Part shown: piece after piece, positions 19,552 to 31,653 of the stretch | Layout of the letters: every line of letters begins with the position of its first letter | How positions within the stretch are numbered: the first letter of the stretch is position 1 | Source of the DNA: Coffea arabica | Lineage: Eukaryota > Streptophyta > Magnoliopsida > Gentianales > Rubiaceae | NCBI RefSeq assembly: GCF_036785885.1 | Contig: NC_092312.1 | Span: 22,958,001 to 23,022,000, forward strand | Direction of reading: 5' to 3' | DNA: 64,000 nucleotides | Made by a program: the position numbers and the translations under genes | The notes under the pieces: model-generated | The model's input: the letters and a program-made list of their open reading frames with translations, nothing else | Databases searched by the model: none | What the model was told of the DNA's origin: nothing

Positions 19552-21811
19552 TGCAAACCAGAATTGAAGAAAATTTTCTCCACATTCGACAAAATGCCCT
19601 ACACTTTTGTATTTGACAAGCTTAATCTTATAGAAAAAATCGTGTGCAGCACTATTCTAGCCCAATATTAAATTTTAGAAAAATACTTGAAATATTCTGG
19701 GATATGATAAGAATCCTAATATTGCAGAAGTGCCGTTTAATAGTAAATTTAATTTAGGGGACAGGGACAAAACACAATCCGAAGCTTCGGGCTACTCATA
19801 TAATTTTTTCACTTAAAGTAAGACTACACACAAATTAGTTTATTTGTTGTTTTCATAAATAATTAAACAGATACTATAACATTTATTAATAACAAATTTG
19901 TCCTATAACAAATTAGTAATTTAAAGGTGTACTAGTCCTTGCAGTGTCATAGCAGTTGAGTTCTCAAATCTCGACTTGATGTCCGCCCCTCCCATAATTC
20001 ATTAATGTAGGAATTTCCAAGTTTTTGGAGTCACCATAAAAAGTGAAAGGGCAGGTGAACCCCCCCGTGGAACATGTGTATATTGTCCTACGCATTTTAC
20101 ATATATTTTATTATGGTAATATATACAAATACTAGTCAAATCAAATTTTGGTTGCTTGAATTTGAATTTTTGCTAATGTGAAGGCTCCAAACTCCAACGA
20201 TGGCAGCTGGTTTTGGACGCGTTGAAATTCACACACTGCATATTTGTCTCCAGGGATGAGAGTTATTCGATATATTTTCATTATTTCTGTTGTTAAGTGA
20301 ACAAAAACGCGTCATGAGTATGCTAAAACAATTTTGGGATCAAGAAAAATTTATGAAAATTAACTTCATATTTTCCGATGAGGGGTTACTGTTAAGTTAA
20401 TCTTCGCATATGGCAAAAAATGCTACTTTCTTTATGAGTAAATCTTATATACACTGATACTGCATACACGATCACGGTTAGATATATGACACGTACGCAA
20501 AATTTGAGTTTCAAATCCAAATTCGGATAATTAGCCAACTACATCATTTAACCCTGATCTGACCAAATTGGCATTCGAGGGTTTAAATTCGATTGTCGTA
20601 AAAATCAATTAGCTAGGGGAACCAAATCAATCTGCAGTCCACACGCTGAGCATGAGAAAAACAACAATACATAAACAAAATTTTCAAGTCCTTTAATTAT
20701 TCGAGATCTCAAGATTTAAAGATCTTAAATTTTAATTTTTCTTTCTTTTCTCCACTTCTTAAATTCTATGTTTCTCTTGCTAAAAAACAGTTCTTTAATT
20801 ATTCGAAAAGAAGGGGAAATTTTTCGTACTTGTGTTTTATGCCCTATATATATATAGAGAGAGACACACACACCTGTGGTTACATCATGGTTTTACAGCA
20901 AAAAAAAAACTGACATAATGGTAGAATATAGCTATTGAAGAATACTACAAGAACGGGATAAAATCAGAAGGGGACAGAGCATTGAGAATGGCTTAATATA
21001 TTAGCCAAAGTGAATAATGTCACGGCAGTCCCTTTTTTTTTTTAGTGTCTTGGTTGTTAGTAATCCACTCCAATATGGGCATCAATTATTGGTTCTGCAT
21101 CATCAATCTCTTTCCACCAAGGTTGTCCATCTTTACTGTATAAGCATGCCAGAATATGGGCATAAACTTGGCTTCAAAACGGAAAAAAAACATTAGTATA
21201 TATACCATTTCCCAACTAACCATTTTAGAAGTCTCTTTTTTCCTTTTTTTTTTTTTAGGGGGGGTAACCTCTTTACAAGTCTCTAATGTACAAAAACAAT
21301 AGGCAGGTACTATGAAGTCTATGTTGTAAAGTAAATAAAAAGAATGCCTTTTCTACGGGCTTGAAGTTTATTTATGATTTTTATATATATATATATAACA
21401 AGCATATATATTCCAATAAGCATCTCCATCAATACTAACACTAAAATTAAAGTTTTATTACAAAATGCTTTCTTTCTAATTGTAGTGGTTAAGACCTAAG
21501 AGAGAAAGAAAAAAATTAAGATAAAATTATCTTGGTGGTTAAGGTGAGATAATGGTGACTAGCAAGTTCATCTGTCATGAATGGCAAAAGAGAGAAATAC
21601 TAAGGGCAGAATCAAAGGAATAAAAGGGGTTTTTTTTTCAATACCTTGTAAACATATATGGACAAACTGATTTCTGTTGAGATCGGTACCCGATTCCAGA
21701 TGCTCATCAGCATTCTTTTCTACACAGGCACGCAAGTGACATTTCCCGTGGCAAATTTGCTTTTACAAACCTTATCTCTTTGAAGTTTGAACAGAACCCA
21801 GAATAATTCTG
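19552..21811. other. Intergenic DNA with a possible relic of an ERF unit (20930-21570)
   Basis: No coding sequence is recognised. Around 20,970-21,000 (GGGGACAGAGCATTGAGAATGG), 21,220-21,310 (TTTTAGAAGTCTC, then GTACAAAAACAAT) and 21,415-21,450 (CCAATAAGCATCTCCATC) short blocks resemble, in order, the A2/B2 promoter and leader. At ~21,533 TTGGTGGTTAAGGTGAGAT resembles the A2/B2 downstream flank. The ERF coding part is missing. The similarity is patchy. A (TA)n run is at 21384-21398. Confidence 0.4.
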
Positions 21812-21819
21812 TATAAATA
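21812..21819 (+). promoter_or_regulatory. TATA box of the lipid transfer protein gene
   Basis: TATAAATA lies 61-68 bases before the ATG at 21880, leaving a short 5' leader, as is usual for nsLTP genes. Confidence 0.75.
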
Positions 21820-21879
21820 AGCCAATTTTCATGGTTCAGGACAAGTAGAAGAACTTTGTTCAGCCTAGAGAGAAAAAAG

Positions 21880-22767
21880 ATGATGAAAGGCATGGCTTGT
21901 TCGGTCCTGTTCATGGTGGCCTCAGTCCTAATCATGGTGCAGGCAGGGCGGGCCATGAGTCGGCTGACATGCGGTCAAGTGGACACATTACTGGCTCCAT
22001 GCATACCTTATCTCACACATGGCGGTGAACCGGGACCGGAATGTTGCAACGGCGTGAGAAGCACAAAGGCTTTGGCTCAAAACAGAGAGGACAAGAGGCA
22101 AGTCTGCATCTGTGTAAAAGAAGCTGCCAACCGGTATGCAAACCTTGAAGATGACGCTGTGCAAGCCCTGCCGGTCAAGTGTGGCGTCGACGTGGACATT
22201 CCTGTCTCTCGGAAAATAAATTGTGATGTGTGAGTTTCTTTTTATGTTTTCTTGTGATTTTCTGATCTAGAGAACCCAAATAATCTAATGCTCTGCTAGT
22301 TGGCGGGCGTGCGTGCGTTCATAGGTTTAAGGCAATGAACAGAATTAAGGCCCCTTGTTCATAGGTTGATTTAGATTCTACAAAATCTGATTATAGAGAA
22401 TAATCAGAATCAGCAGCGAAAGTTACTCTTTGGATGATTTCTAGATTTTAGCTCTTTTTGGGTCATCAGAAAATCTACGATCAAAATACAAAAACAACCG
22501 AGAACGAGCCCTAAATACCAACAGCTGCTTTGTTTGCATTGAGTGAAAGTAGTGTTATAGACACTATGATCTCATCGACCACAAGCATGTTAAAAAGTCT
22601 TAGATGTTACCCTCTATCGCCTGAGAGGCTGAGAAAATCTAAGGGAAGAGAATAAATAAGTATTTTTGTTATCACATGAACTTCCACTGCACTGTTTATT
22701 ACTCATGCAACCTTCGGTGCTAATCACTTCTTCTTTTTTAATTTTGGGTGCGTGCAGCATCAACTGA
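21880..22767 (+). CDS. Type I non-specific lipid transfer protein (nsLTP1), precursor of 119 aa
   Basis: Exon 1 is 21880-22229 and exon 2 is 22758-22767, joined at GT-AG borders (GTGAGT...GTGCAG), giving the ending INCDVIN. The N-terminus is a hydrophobic secretion signal cleaved near AGRA. The mature part shows the eight-cysteine pattern C-X9-C-X13-CC-X19-CXC-X22-C-X13-C, exactly type I spacing. Such proteins are small secreted four-helix carriers that bind acyl lipids in a tunnel and act in cuticle building and defence. An intron a few codons before the stop is a hallmark of the family. The start is the first ATG after the TATA box; a second ATG follows immediately. A Tourist-like MITE sits in the intron. 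A polyadenylation signal AATAAA lies at about 22840. Confidence 0.95.
22349..22511. mobile_element. Tourist-like MITE in the nsLTP intron (163 bp)
   Basis: TAA flanks both sides (22346-22348 and 22512-22514). The ends GGCCCCTTGTTC and the inverted GGGCTCGTTCTC are partly complementary. Size and TAA target fit PIF/Harbinger-type MITEs. It does not disturb the splice sites. Confidence 0.6.
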
Positions 22768-23693
22768 AATGATGGGGGAGAAATGAACGGGAGGCTCTTG
22801 GACGTTTTTCAATCTCTGCCTTATTTTGCCCGTTTGGAGAATAAAGAATTCCATGGGTTTGAGACCCAGATCAGATGTAATAACCTAGTGGGATGCAAGT
22901 TTGGTTTTGGATATTCTTTTCTTTTCTACTAAATAAATAAGGATTCATTCACGCAACGAACTCGTCCTTACAATAATACATGGTGAAATTTATAGTCACA
23001 TACGTGTCATGTTTCCTCTTTCCAGGCCCTTCTATGTCTTTGCATATATGTTGAAAGTAAGATGTCATCAACCACTTTATATATTTTCCACATAATCGGG
23101 ACGTCATTCATGGGTTTGAAGAAGTTTCTCTTCAATTGGAAAAATCCACAAATTAAAAGGACATATTATTGCACCAAGAGAAGAAAGACAGAGGAGGTAA
23201 CTTCTGAATCGGAAACAACATAAAGCAATTGATGCCAATAGAATGATTAAACTTGGAAGAACTTGCAGATACCAATCCACTAATCAGTTTTCCTTTCATC
23301 TTAGGACGAGAATGAAAACGCGCATTCTCAGATCCTGGGCCATATATATTGCATTGCAGCACCCAGCCACTTCCACAACTGTATAGGTAAAAACTCAGGC
23401 ACCACTACAATCCTAATATCTCTTCTTCTGTTGAAATCAAAAGGGCAATCAACGCCTGCAAATACTTTTAGCCGCATCACCAAATCTGACTTTCTTGTCG
23501 CGAACTCGACATGTAAATGACAGGTTCAAATTCAACCTAAGCTACTCAACATCTGGGTCCAAATGATTTTTACCCAATACATTTTCCAAGAGGCAACACT
23601 AACATCAAAAAACATCAAAGGTGTCTTGTCAGCCATGTAACAAAAAGCTTGCTTGTCGCCTGACCGGTATGACCAATGATTCTCATCTTTTCT
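22768..23693. other. Convergent intergenic region between nsLTP and CSN7
   Basis: Holds the 3' untranslated regions of both convergent genes; AATAAA near 22840 serves the nsLTP gene. No other gene is seen. Confidence 0.6.
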
Positions 23694-26600
23694 TCACCCC
23701 ATAGGATGTCGCCTCCTGCACATTTTCAGGAAATTTTTCATAAATGAAAACAGTCTATCCATTATATAGCAAGTCAGGGACAAATTTCACAGATTCCAAA
23801 CCCGTTTGCACCACCCCCTCTCCTAAGCCCAAGCATAAACCAATCAAATGATTGAGAATAGTAGTCTACGAGACTTTAGAGAATGTAGGTGCAAATTCAT
23901 TGGTGCCCCGTGTGGACCGGTACTCAAAAAGTTCAAAGCAGCAACCTTTATGGGGCAAAACCAACTAAAAGAAGAAAAAGCTATGGCAGTTACCTCTTAG
24001 GCCGTCCTCGATCTTCCTCATAGTCCATCATTCCACCTTCAGAGTAGATCTCCTCGTGCCCTCGGAAGTCAATGTCGGCCTGCTTACAGTTTTTAACTTC
24101 TGCCACAACGTAAGTAAGACACATCGACAAACATATCCCAGTGCATGGAAATATATTCGGAAGAGACGCTGCTTAGAACTACGGCAATTTGATGATTTTG
24201 GCTCAAAACACAAGTCATTTCCATGCAGCAGGGTAAGACAAACGAAGCAATCTCACTTCAGGTATAACTTTAAAAGATCCCATCATGTCTTGTTTTGTTA
24301 GGAAAAGAATAGACGGAAACAAGAAACTGAGAAAAGAACCAAATTTACCAGTCTTGACCACTTTGAAATAAATTGACGTACAGAGAAGCCGGAACAAGCA
24401 AACTGAAGCAACAGTAATGTTTAGGTCCCTTGGCATAAACGATGTTAAGTGAATCTAACGGCATCAAAACATAGCATATAGCTAAAACTCCAAAATTTTA
24501 AAAGCCTCCTCCACGTCCCCTCCAAGAAGCTCAATAAAAAGACCATGACTAGGAAAAGAGATAAACAACTTCCACCACCTTCCTTTTCAGATAACAGTTG
24601 TACAGGCTCCAAGAAGTTCAGCAAGTAAAACTCGGACCAAATTTGAACATGTGACTAAACAAAACTCTCTCTCTCTCTCTCTCTCCCCTTGATCCATGTG
24701 ATTTTGTTCTAACAATTACTTCTTAAAAGCCAAACATCTTGTTGTAACAATTAAAGAAATCATTCTGTTGTCTTTTTTTTAAAAGCAATAATATAATGGA
24801 ATCACATGGTTATGTTGGAATGGAAATCTTAAGAATAATTAGAGCTAAACTTCAATTAACTGACCTTCAGGGATTTCTTTACTTCTTCAACTTTTTCTTC
24901 AACTTCTTTACCATGCTTCTTGTCCAATTCACTCATCGTATCTGCCCATTTAATCTTCTCCTGAATGGAGACAAGTAAGTCGTCCGATGTCACCAACCTG
25001 TGTTTTTCATTATACCAAAAAAAAAAGGCTTTAATAAGCAAGTTGAAAATTTCGCTTGCCACAATAATCTCATGACATACAGATTATCAGATTTCTACTC
25101 TGATTTAATAAACTACTAATTACTTTCATAAAATGGATGTGCAGGACCTACAAATATGTTTTAATTTTCAGAATTCAATTTATGTCTTATGGCCCATCAA
25201 GCTTCCCAAAACCTACAAATGTAATCTTCCAGACTATCACAAAAAGTCAAATATGGATCATAGTCAACTTAAACAACGGTTAAGCCATTAGAATTTAGGG
25301 TAAATCACACTTTGCCCCCCTGAACTTTAGGGGTAGTCACATTTTTCCACCCTCAATCTTAAAAATATAAACTTCACCCCCCCACGAGGACTAGTCAAAG
25401 TTAGAAATTAAAAAAAGAAAAAAAAATGAATGCAATGACATTATTGCCCCTCTATTTATGATTATATTTATAACTTTGTATTATTTCCCTTTTATTGCAA
25501 AATATATACATCTTCTCTATGGTATCTACTATAAAAAAAAAATCAAATTTGTAAAAGCTTAAAAACAGTTTTATGTTTAGTTTATTATTCTTAAAAGTTT
25601 TCCCGTTGAATCGATGTTCACTTTTATACATACTTAGTTCAATTTATTAGACTTTAAATAAAACAATAAAGATAAATAACAAAGTATTAACAATATATAG
25701 AGTTAGCAAATTTTTGGAAAAGCAAGGCAATATTAAATTCATTATTTTTTGGAAACTAGTATTTTTTATATTTGTTTATGTAAACTGTTAAATAATATTA
25801 TTCTCATTTTTTATTTGTCAAATGAATCAAATATTAAATACTTAACCAAAATTGTTAAAAAGGGCTGACGCCTTATTTTTCAACTTAAAGGAGGAAAATA
25901 GAGATTAAGTTAAGCATCACATTTTTTCTGGGCAAGAAAAGGACAATCATAATAAACTATAAATAATTTCGACAATAAAGGGGGGCAACAGTGTCATAAC
26001 ACTCACTTCTTTTTTATGGAGTCAAGATTTTCAAGGTTGACTGGTCTTCGTTGGGGTGAAGTGTATATTTTTAAGGTTGAGGTTGGTAAAGTATGTCTAC
26101 CCTCAAAGTTCAGAAGGGTAAAGTGTTACTAACCCCAGATTTTATATGGTAATCACAGGCAATGCTCAGTAAATCTGTCCAATACAAAAGTAGACACTCT
26201 CAATTAACAAAATGTTAGGCAGTCACATCCCCGTAAGCTTTCATGGCAGAAAAAACCTTTCCTTCAGGAACCAGATATCCAAGAAAGTAACAGTTAAACT
26301 CCGTATATACTTACAAGACCTTTACATATTGCAACTAAAACTTCAGGAAGTACGCAGATAACCTTGATAGGAGGAGTAATTTGATTGGCATAATAGAAGT
26401 GGCTCATGGTCCGAGAACCAGACAAGCTAGTCCTCTATAGTACAGAAGTTCTGATACATAAACTGTAATACACATCTAACACTTGACAAGAATACAAGCA
26501 AAAACTAAGTAAAATCAGAGCAGCATATACCAACAATTGTTTGCAAAGGCAAGGCAACAGTATCCGTAACAATGAACAATTAAAAAGAGAATATTACCAA

Positions 26601-29600
26601 TTACTCAATGTCTGTATCATATTGCCCAGTTGACCAGGTCGGAGATCCCTCCCTGCTGCAAACTGAACCTGCAATAACCACCAAACAGATTATTGATCCA
26701 ATCATCAAAAGATTAAAAATTAAATAATAGAAGTCGAACAAGGTGGAGAATCATCAAACCTCGAAGCATCTCCGCAACTGATCCAACTTTCCCCTAACTA
26801 TGCCCTGTCCACCACAAAAGTTACCAAGTAAAGGGTTAGAGAACAAAAACCAAAATTACAGCACATCAATCCTTCATTAATTTTAATGTAATGCAATGGT
26901 AGAAAACAATCCCAACAAATTATGCTATAAGCTTCAAAATCTCAAAGAGTAAACACCAAAACCGTATATATGCCGAAAGGCTTCAAAGATCAACTGTTAT
27001 GTCTTATGGTCTTACACTGGTTTCTAGACAAAGAATGTTATATTACTTGTTCCCAACGAAATGATGAGGGAGGTGAGAGCAGTACACTTACCACATACAT
27101 GCACTCATTAATCAAAAAATCTTCAAGTTCACGCACATTTGAAACATCCAACTCCTGCATAAGACCTTCATAGGGGAGTACCTATCATCAGAAAAAGAGA
27201 TAAAGAGCAATCAGAGACTGTAAACAATTATAAAAGACCACTATGTAGAAAACAATAACATAGGGACCTATTTCTGGTTTGTTTGTAAATAAAGAATTAA
27301 TGATGCTATACAAAACAACAAAAGCAACAGCAATGATTAGAAGTGCTAAAAAAGCTTTAGAGTCTTCTATCTTGGGAATCCCCATGGAAGAATCAGCTTA
27401 TTGCACCTGCATTGTATTATCCTCCAAACTATGTTAAAGTAGAAAACACCTGTCTAACAAGAAAACACCTGTCTAACTTTGTTACCTGGAGGCATAAGAA
27501 ACACCAAAAGAGACAACCAAAACAACAAATTAGACAGAAAGTTGAATTGGCCACAAAATACATCAAAGATTCTATATTAGTCACAATAGATGAATGACCA
27601 GCATTACAATACCAAAAAACAACAAAAGGTGTCACAAAAAAAGAAAAAAGGGAAGGGTTTCTTGTCGCATTAGAACGTCCTGTCCCTCAACAAGTTTTCA
27701 GCACACATAAGTCCCTTATGGCTTCAATCTGTTTATATAAATAGAATAAATCACCATCGCTCTTCCAATTTCCAATAGTAAACCTATTCAGCTAGTAACT
27801 ATCAAATAGAAAAATACTTCAAAACAGAACGAGTTTTCTACTACTAATAGTAAGAAAAAACTCCCAACTATTACCATAAATCAAAATCTCCAAAAAGATT
27901 CTTCTTGCTTATTCGAAAGATTAAAAAATTTTGAGGCAATATACCTTGTTTGACTTTAAAGAATTTTGAGGCAATATACCTTGTTTGTCTCAGCCAGAGT
28001 AAGCACTGTGAGCTGTTTTAATTTGAGTACTTGATCAGGTAATAAGTGCGGAAGCCGGTCAGCAACACCTACAAAATGCATGCACATTTTCCAATAATAA
28101 CATCACTAACAGGGGCAAAGAATTTTTTTCCATGCATCTAAGTAGATGACTGCAAGCCAACACAATCAGGTTCTAATCAGATCTCAAAGACATATAAAAG
28201 ACCTGCGGTGTCCAACAAATAGCTTTCAAAAAGTAACATGCAATACAGTCATTCAAATATTACGGCATTCCGATAACATTTTCCAGCTTCCAACATTCAA
28301 ATTATGAACCAGATCACCATCACAGTGGGCGTAGAAAATTTAACCAGCTATAAATCTCCTCTGAGATACTAAATAACTAGCAAGGAGCAATAAATACCTC
28401 ATTGTTTCCCGTCATCCCTGATTGTGTTTCATTTCCTTAATTGCAATATAAAAGATAAGTGTCAGACAAAAGCCAACATCTCACATAATTTGAGAAGATT
28501 TTGTGCAGTTTAACTCTTAGTGCCGTCTCGCTATTCCTAATTTCTCGACATTAACCATAACCCACCCACTCACAGAAACGTTGAAGGCAACACAATACTC
28601 AGATTTACAAGAAACAGGGACTTCAAGAGATGGAGAACCGCTACCAAAAAAAAAAAGTAGGTCAGAAGCGAAGTACGAGATGATCATGAGTGCTTACTCT
28701 TGTATTCACTCCATGTTCCGTGGGCAAACAACCGAAGCAACTCTAGATACACAGAATGCTCTGTTCCCTGAAGCTGTATGAAGCACCAGCAAATCAGAAT
28801 GTTCACCAAAGAAAATGTGTTATTAAAACACAAAATTAATAGAAACAAAAGAGTTCAGACGCAACAAATTGGTTTTCACACAGAGAACATGCATCATCCA
28901 AAACGGGCATATCTCAAAAACTAAGCCCTGGTACACCATAGCGGTATTTCATAATAGCCAAGGAAAGTCAATAATTTGAGTGCAGAAATACGCATGAATA
29001 GGAGCTGGGAGCTGAGCCCTTCAGCTTTCATCACGGTGGGCACTCACAGATTTATTGCCTAGACACGTGCTAAAACATAGTCATTTCTGAGGGCCAACTT
29101 GTTCTGAAAAATGCCTTCTTTTGATTCTGTATGCTTCTCCATGTTTTATGTCCTCTAAACTGTCGCAGTTCACTTGGAAAACAAAGCTCATAATTCAAAA
29201 GCTTCAAGTGCAAAACCAGAAACCATATATATGAATATAATTAAACCAAGATTAAAACTTGCCCTAAACGACATTAGGTCTCCCTTAATATAAATGTTTT
29301 GACCCTACTGTCAATTCTAACACGGCACGTGAAGAAACTAACAGACCACGTTTGTACGGAACCCAATTCTCTTAAAAGCCCAAGACAGGGGCAGGACCAA
29401 AATTGTCTCTCTTACACTCCCTCAACTTAACCCAATAAATCACCATACAATACTTCAGCAGCATCATACAGTCCGGATATACTTGTACGTCTTTGTATGC
29501 AAACATACAATACTTCCGTGAGATAGAGATCATCAGGACAGACATACACATCTTTGTACTTATGTACAAAATATTCAAGCGGAAACTGAACAAATTTCAA

Positions 29601-30073
29601 GCATATTGACAAAATGAAATGCCAACAGGTGTACTAATTAATCAGGAAACAAGAATTAAGACAAAGAACACGCATTGAAAAAACATCAAATTAGTTTGAG
29701 AGACATCCTAAAAATTTACTGAAGCACAATTCCACGAAGTGCAACAACGGAAGGGGGAAAAAAAGGTCAGCACATAAAAAGGTCATCTGATTTCAAAAAA
29801 AAAAAAACAACAAATAACCAAAAAAAAATAGAATACTACAACAGGTTGCCGTCTGATTCCACAAATAAACATATAATTGTACGCGAATGGAGCGGGTAGG
29901 GCACAATTGGAGACCTCAAGAACAGTGGGAACGGATAGAATCTCGGAGAAGGCGAAGAGAGAAGGATGCGACGTCGCCTCGGTGATGACGGAAGCAAGTG
30001 CCGGCCCTTTCTGATTCGAAGCTTGTTTAACAAAATAATCGATGTGCTCGGCTTGCTTTTGTTCAATATCCAT
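23694..30073 (-). CDS. CSN7: COP9 signalosome subunit 7 (CSN7 / FUS5)
   Basis: Nine coding exons on the minus strand, each with GT-AG borders and phases that add up to 256 aa: 30073-29915, 28773-28698, 28068-27980, 27181-27092, 26804-26760, 26668-26598, 24997-24865, 24079-23994, 23715-23694. The protein begins MDIEQKQAEHIDYFVKQAS, continues LRLFAHGTWSEYK, LPHLLPDQVLKLKQLTVLTL, ELDVSNVRELEDFLINECMY, GIVRGKLDQLRRCFE, FAAGRDLRPGQLGNM and IQEKIKWADTMSELDKKH, and ends RPKRRRHPMG. This follows Arabidopsis CSN7 closely. The PCI domain fills the first ~160 residues; a C-terminal helix and acidic-basic tail follow. CSN7 is a scaffold subunit of the signalosome, which removes NEDD8 from cullins and so tunes ubiquitin ligases in light and hormone signalling. 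Loss of CSN7 in Arabidopsis gives the fusca seedling phenotype. The 1.6-kb intron between exons 6 and 7 contains a TIR element. Length and motifs are complete, so the gene looks functional. Confidence 0.96.
24666..24686. repeat. (CT)n microsatellite in a CSN7 intron
   Basis: About ten CT units in the intron between exons 7 and 8. Confidence 0.8.
25298..26135. mobile_element. Mutator-like non-autonomous TIR element in a CSN7 intron (838 bp)
   Basis: Inverted repeats of about 100 bases: the left end GGGTAAATCACACTTTGCCC continues through CTGAACTTT, CTTAAAAATATA and GACTAGTCAA, and the right end carries the same modules in inverse order. The flanking 9-mers TAGAATTTA and CAGATTTTA agree at 7 of 9 positions. 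No coding capacity. It lies 300 bases from the exon 7 acceptor and well clear of the exon 6 donor. Confidence 0.85.
27927..27987 (-). repeat. 35-bp-spaced direct repeat duplicating a CSN7 splice donor
   Basis: A 26-base unit occurs at 27927-27952 and 27962-27987. On the minus strand it contains the exon 3 end and donor CAAACAAG|GTATATTG, so a second copy of the donor lies 35 bases inside intron 3. Using the inner donor would add 35 bases and reach an in-frame TAA. The outer donor (exon end at 27980) keeps the frame. Confidence 0.85.
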
Positions 30074-31653
30074 CTTCTTCGATTTCTATTTCGACAAAAA
30101 TATATATATATATTTATAAGTATTAAAAACTAAAATCTTGCCTCTGTAATCTGTATTAATAATAATCTATTTCCAGAGGAAAGATTTAGGGTTTCTTTTT
30201 TCTTTCCTCAGAGAATTTTGGGTTTCCCCGAACGAAACAAAGGTTTTGGGTAAATCAATAAATACTGAATTTGGTGGAGGCCAGGCCCTGGAGGGTTTTG
30301 CCTTTTCGGCTTCATAGATACATGGTGGCAGTGTATTTGTATCGGCCGGGAAGACAGGTTAAAACTTGGGCCGGAGGTTTTCTTCAGTCCTGTGATTTAT
30401 AATGCTACACTTCAGTTCAGCTCAGCTCAGCTCTATCATTACTCTAATTTTATTTTAGGTTTAGTTTTATATTGTATATGGGGCTACGTGCATGCTGTGT
30501 CATTTCTTTCAATAATCTGAAAGTGTATGATATTAATCATTTTTTGAATTTAAATTTACATTCAATTTTGTAATATCATTTTTTAAATACATAAGTGTAT
30601 CCATTGTCAATGCATAAAATATTTATTTTGTCAATATATATATATTATTAGTGTATAAAAAATTTATTTTTAATTTTTCAGAATTTTTAAACATAATGTA
30701 CGGATGATCAGTTGTATCCTTAACCTAATGGTCAACTCACAAATTGGTTGTTAATGAATTTTATTAGGATATCCTATGAATGGTGAAACTTTCATTTGGG
30801 GAGAGACAGAACCATTTATGAAATTTTTTTAAAAAAATTAGTTCCTAAAAAAGACATATCAAATTTTTATTATTATTATTTTTTTTTTACAGTTGCTGGA
30901 GGTTTTGTTTTAGAAATATGGATGGAAGAGTTGTATTTTATGCACTAAAATTTGTATATTATTGCATAATAAAATATTTATAAGACAGGTAAAAATTATA
31001 GCCTCCACAAATGCTCCATTAATTTTAAGATTTTTTTTTACCAAAAGAGAGTAGAATATATAATTGTGGTGCAAATTTCAAAATACATTAAAAAAATAGC
31101 TTCTAACTCTTACTTTCAATTGTGATTAGTATTTATAGAATCTTTCGCATTTTTTACCTTTTTTTTTTTCAAGAGAGACAATAAATACAAAAGGAAAAAA
31201 AAAAGGAAATGATTTGCATCAACCTTTTTGTGGTTGATGATATCGATTGAATTGAGTCTTGAAATCAATTTTATTCAACTCATATAATTTTGTATCGAAT
31301 ATTGTTATTATTATTTGTTAGGTCACACTTTCATTAAAAGGGCTTGGATTAGGAAATTGGGGCGTCTATTTTTATTAACGGATATGGCCAATCTTTTTTC
31401 CTCGACATGCCCAATATTTCGGATCAATTTGGGTAGTCATTAATTCGAATGGCAGAAAAATTAATTAATTTAAAAAAATCTTGTTATTAAACGACGTAAA
31501 TACATTTTTTTTTAATGACAAACAAAAAACGAATACAACCAAACAGGACCTTAATTAGACGGCTGATTTTCTGAAGCGCGCCAGCTCAACCAGATTTACT
31601 GGGTTAAGGACAACCGCCTGCGGTGGCCTCTCTCTGTCCTTTCGCCGGAGTAG
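30074..31653. other. Divergent promoter region between CSN7 and LCMT1
   Basis: Carries the upstream regions of both divergent genes. No gene is recognisable. Present are a (TA)n stretch near 30102-30112, repeated CAGCT units near 30418-30432, and AT-rich DNA with many A/T runs from 30,550 to 31,550. No clear TATA box stands out for either gene. Confidence 0.55.

Noticed and set aside
21856-21879. Longer nsLTP start from a TTG codon
   Set aside because: The ATG at 21880 gives a standard signal peptide and lies at the expected distance from the TATA box.
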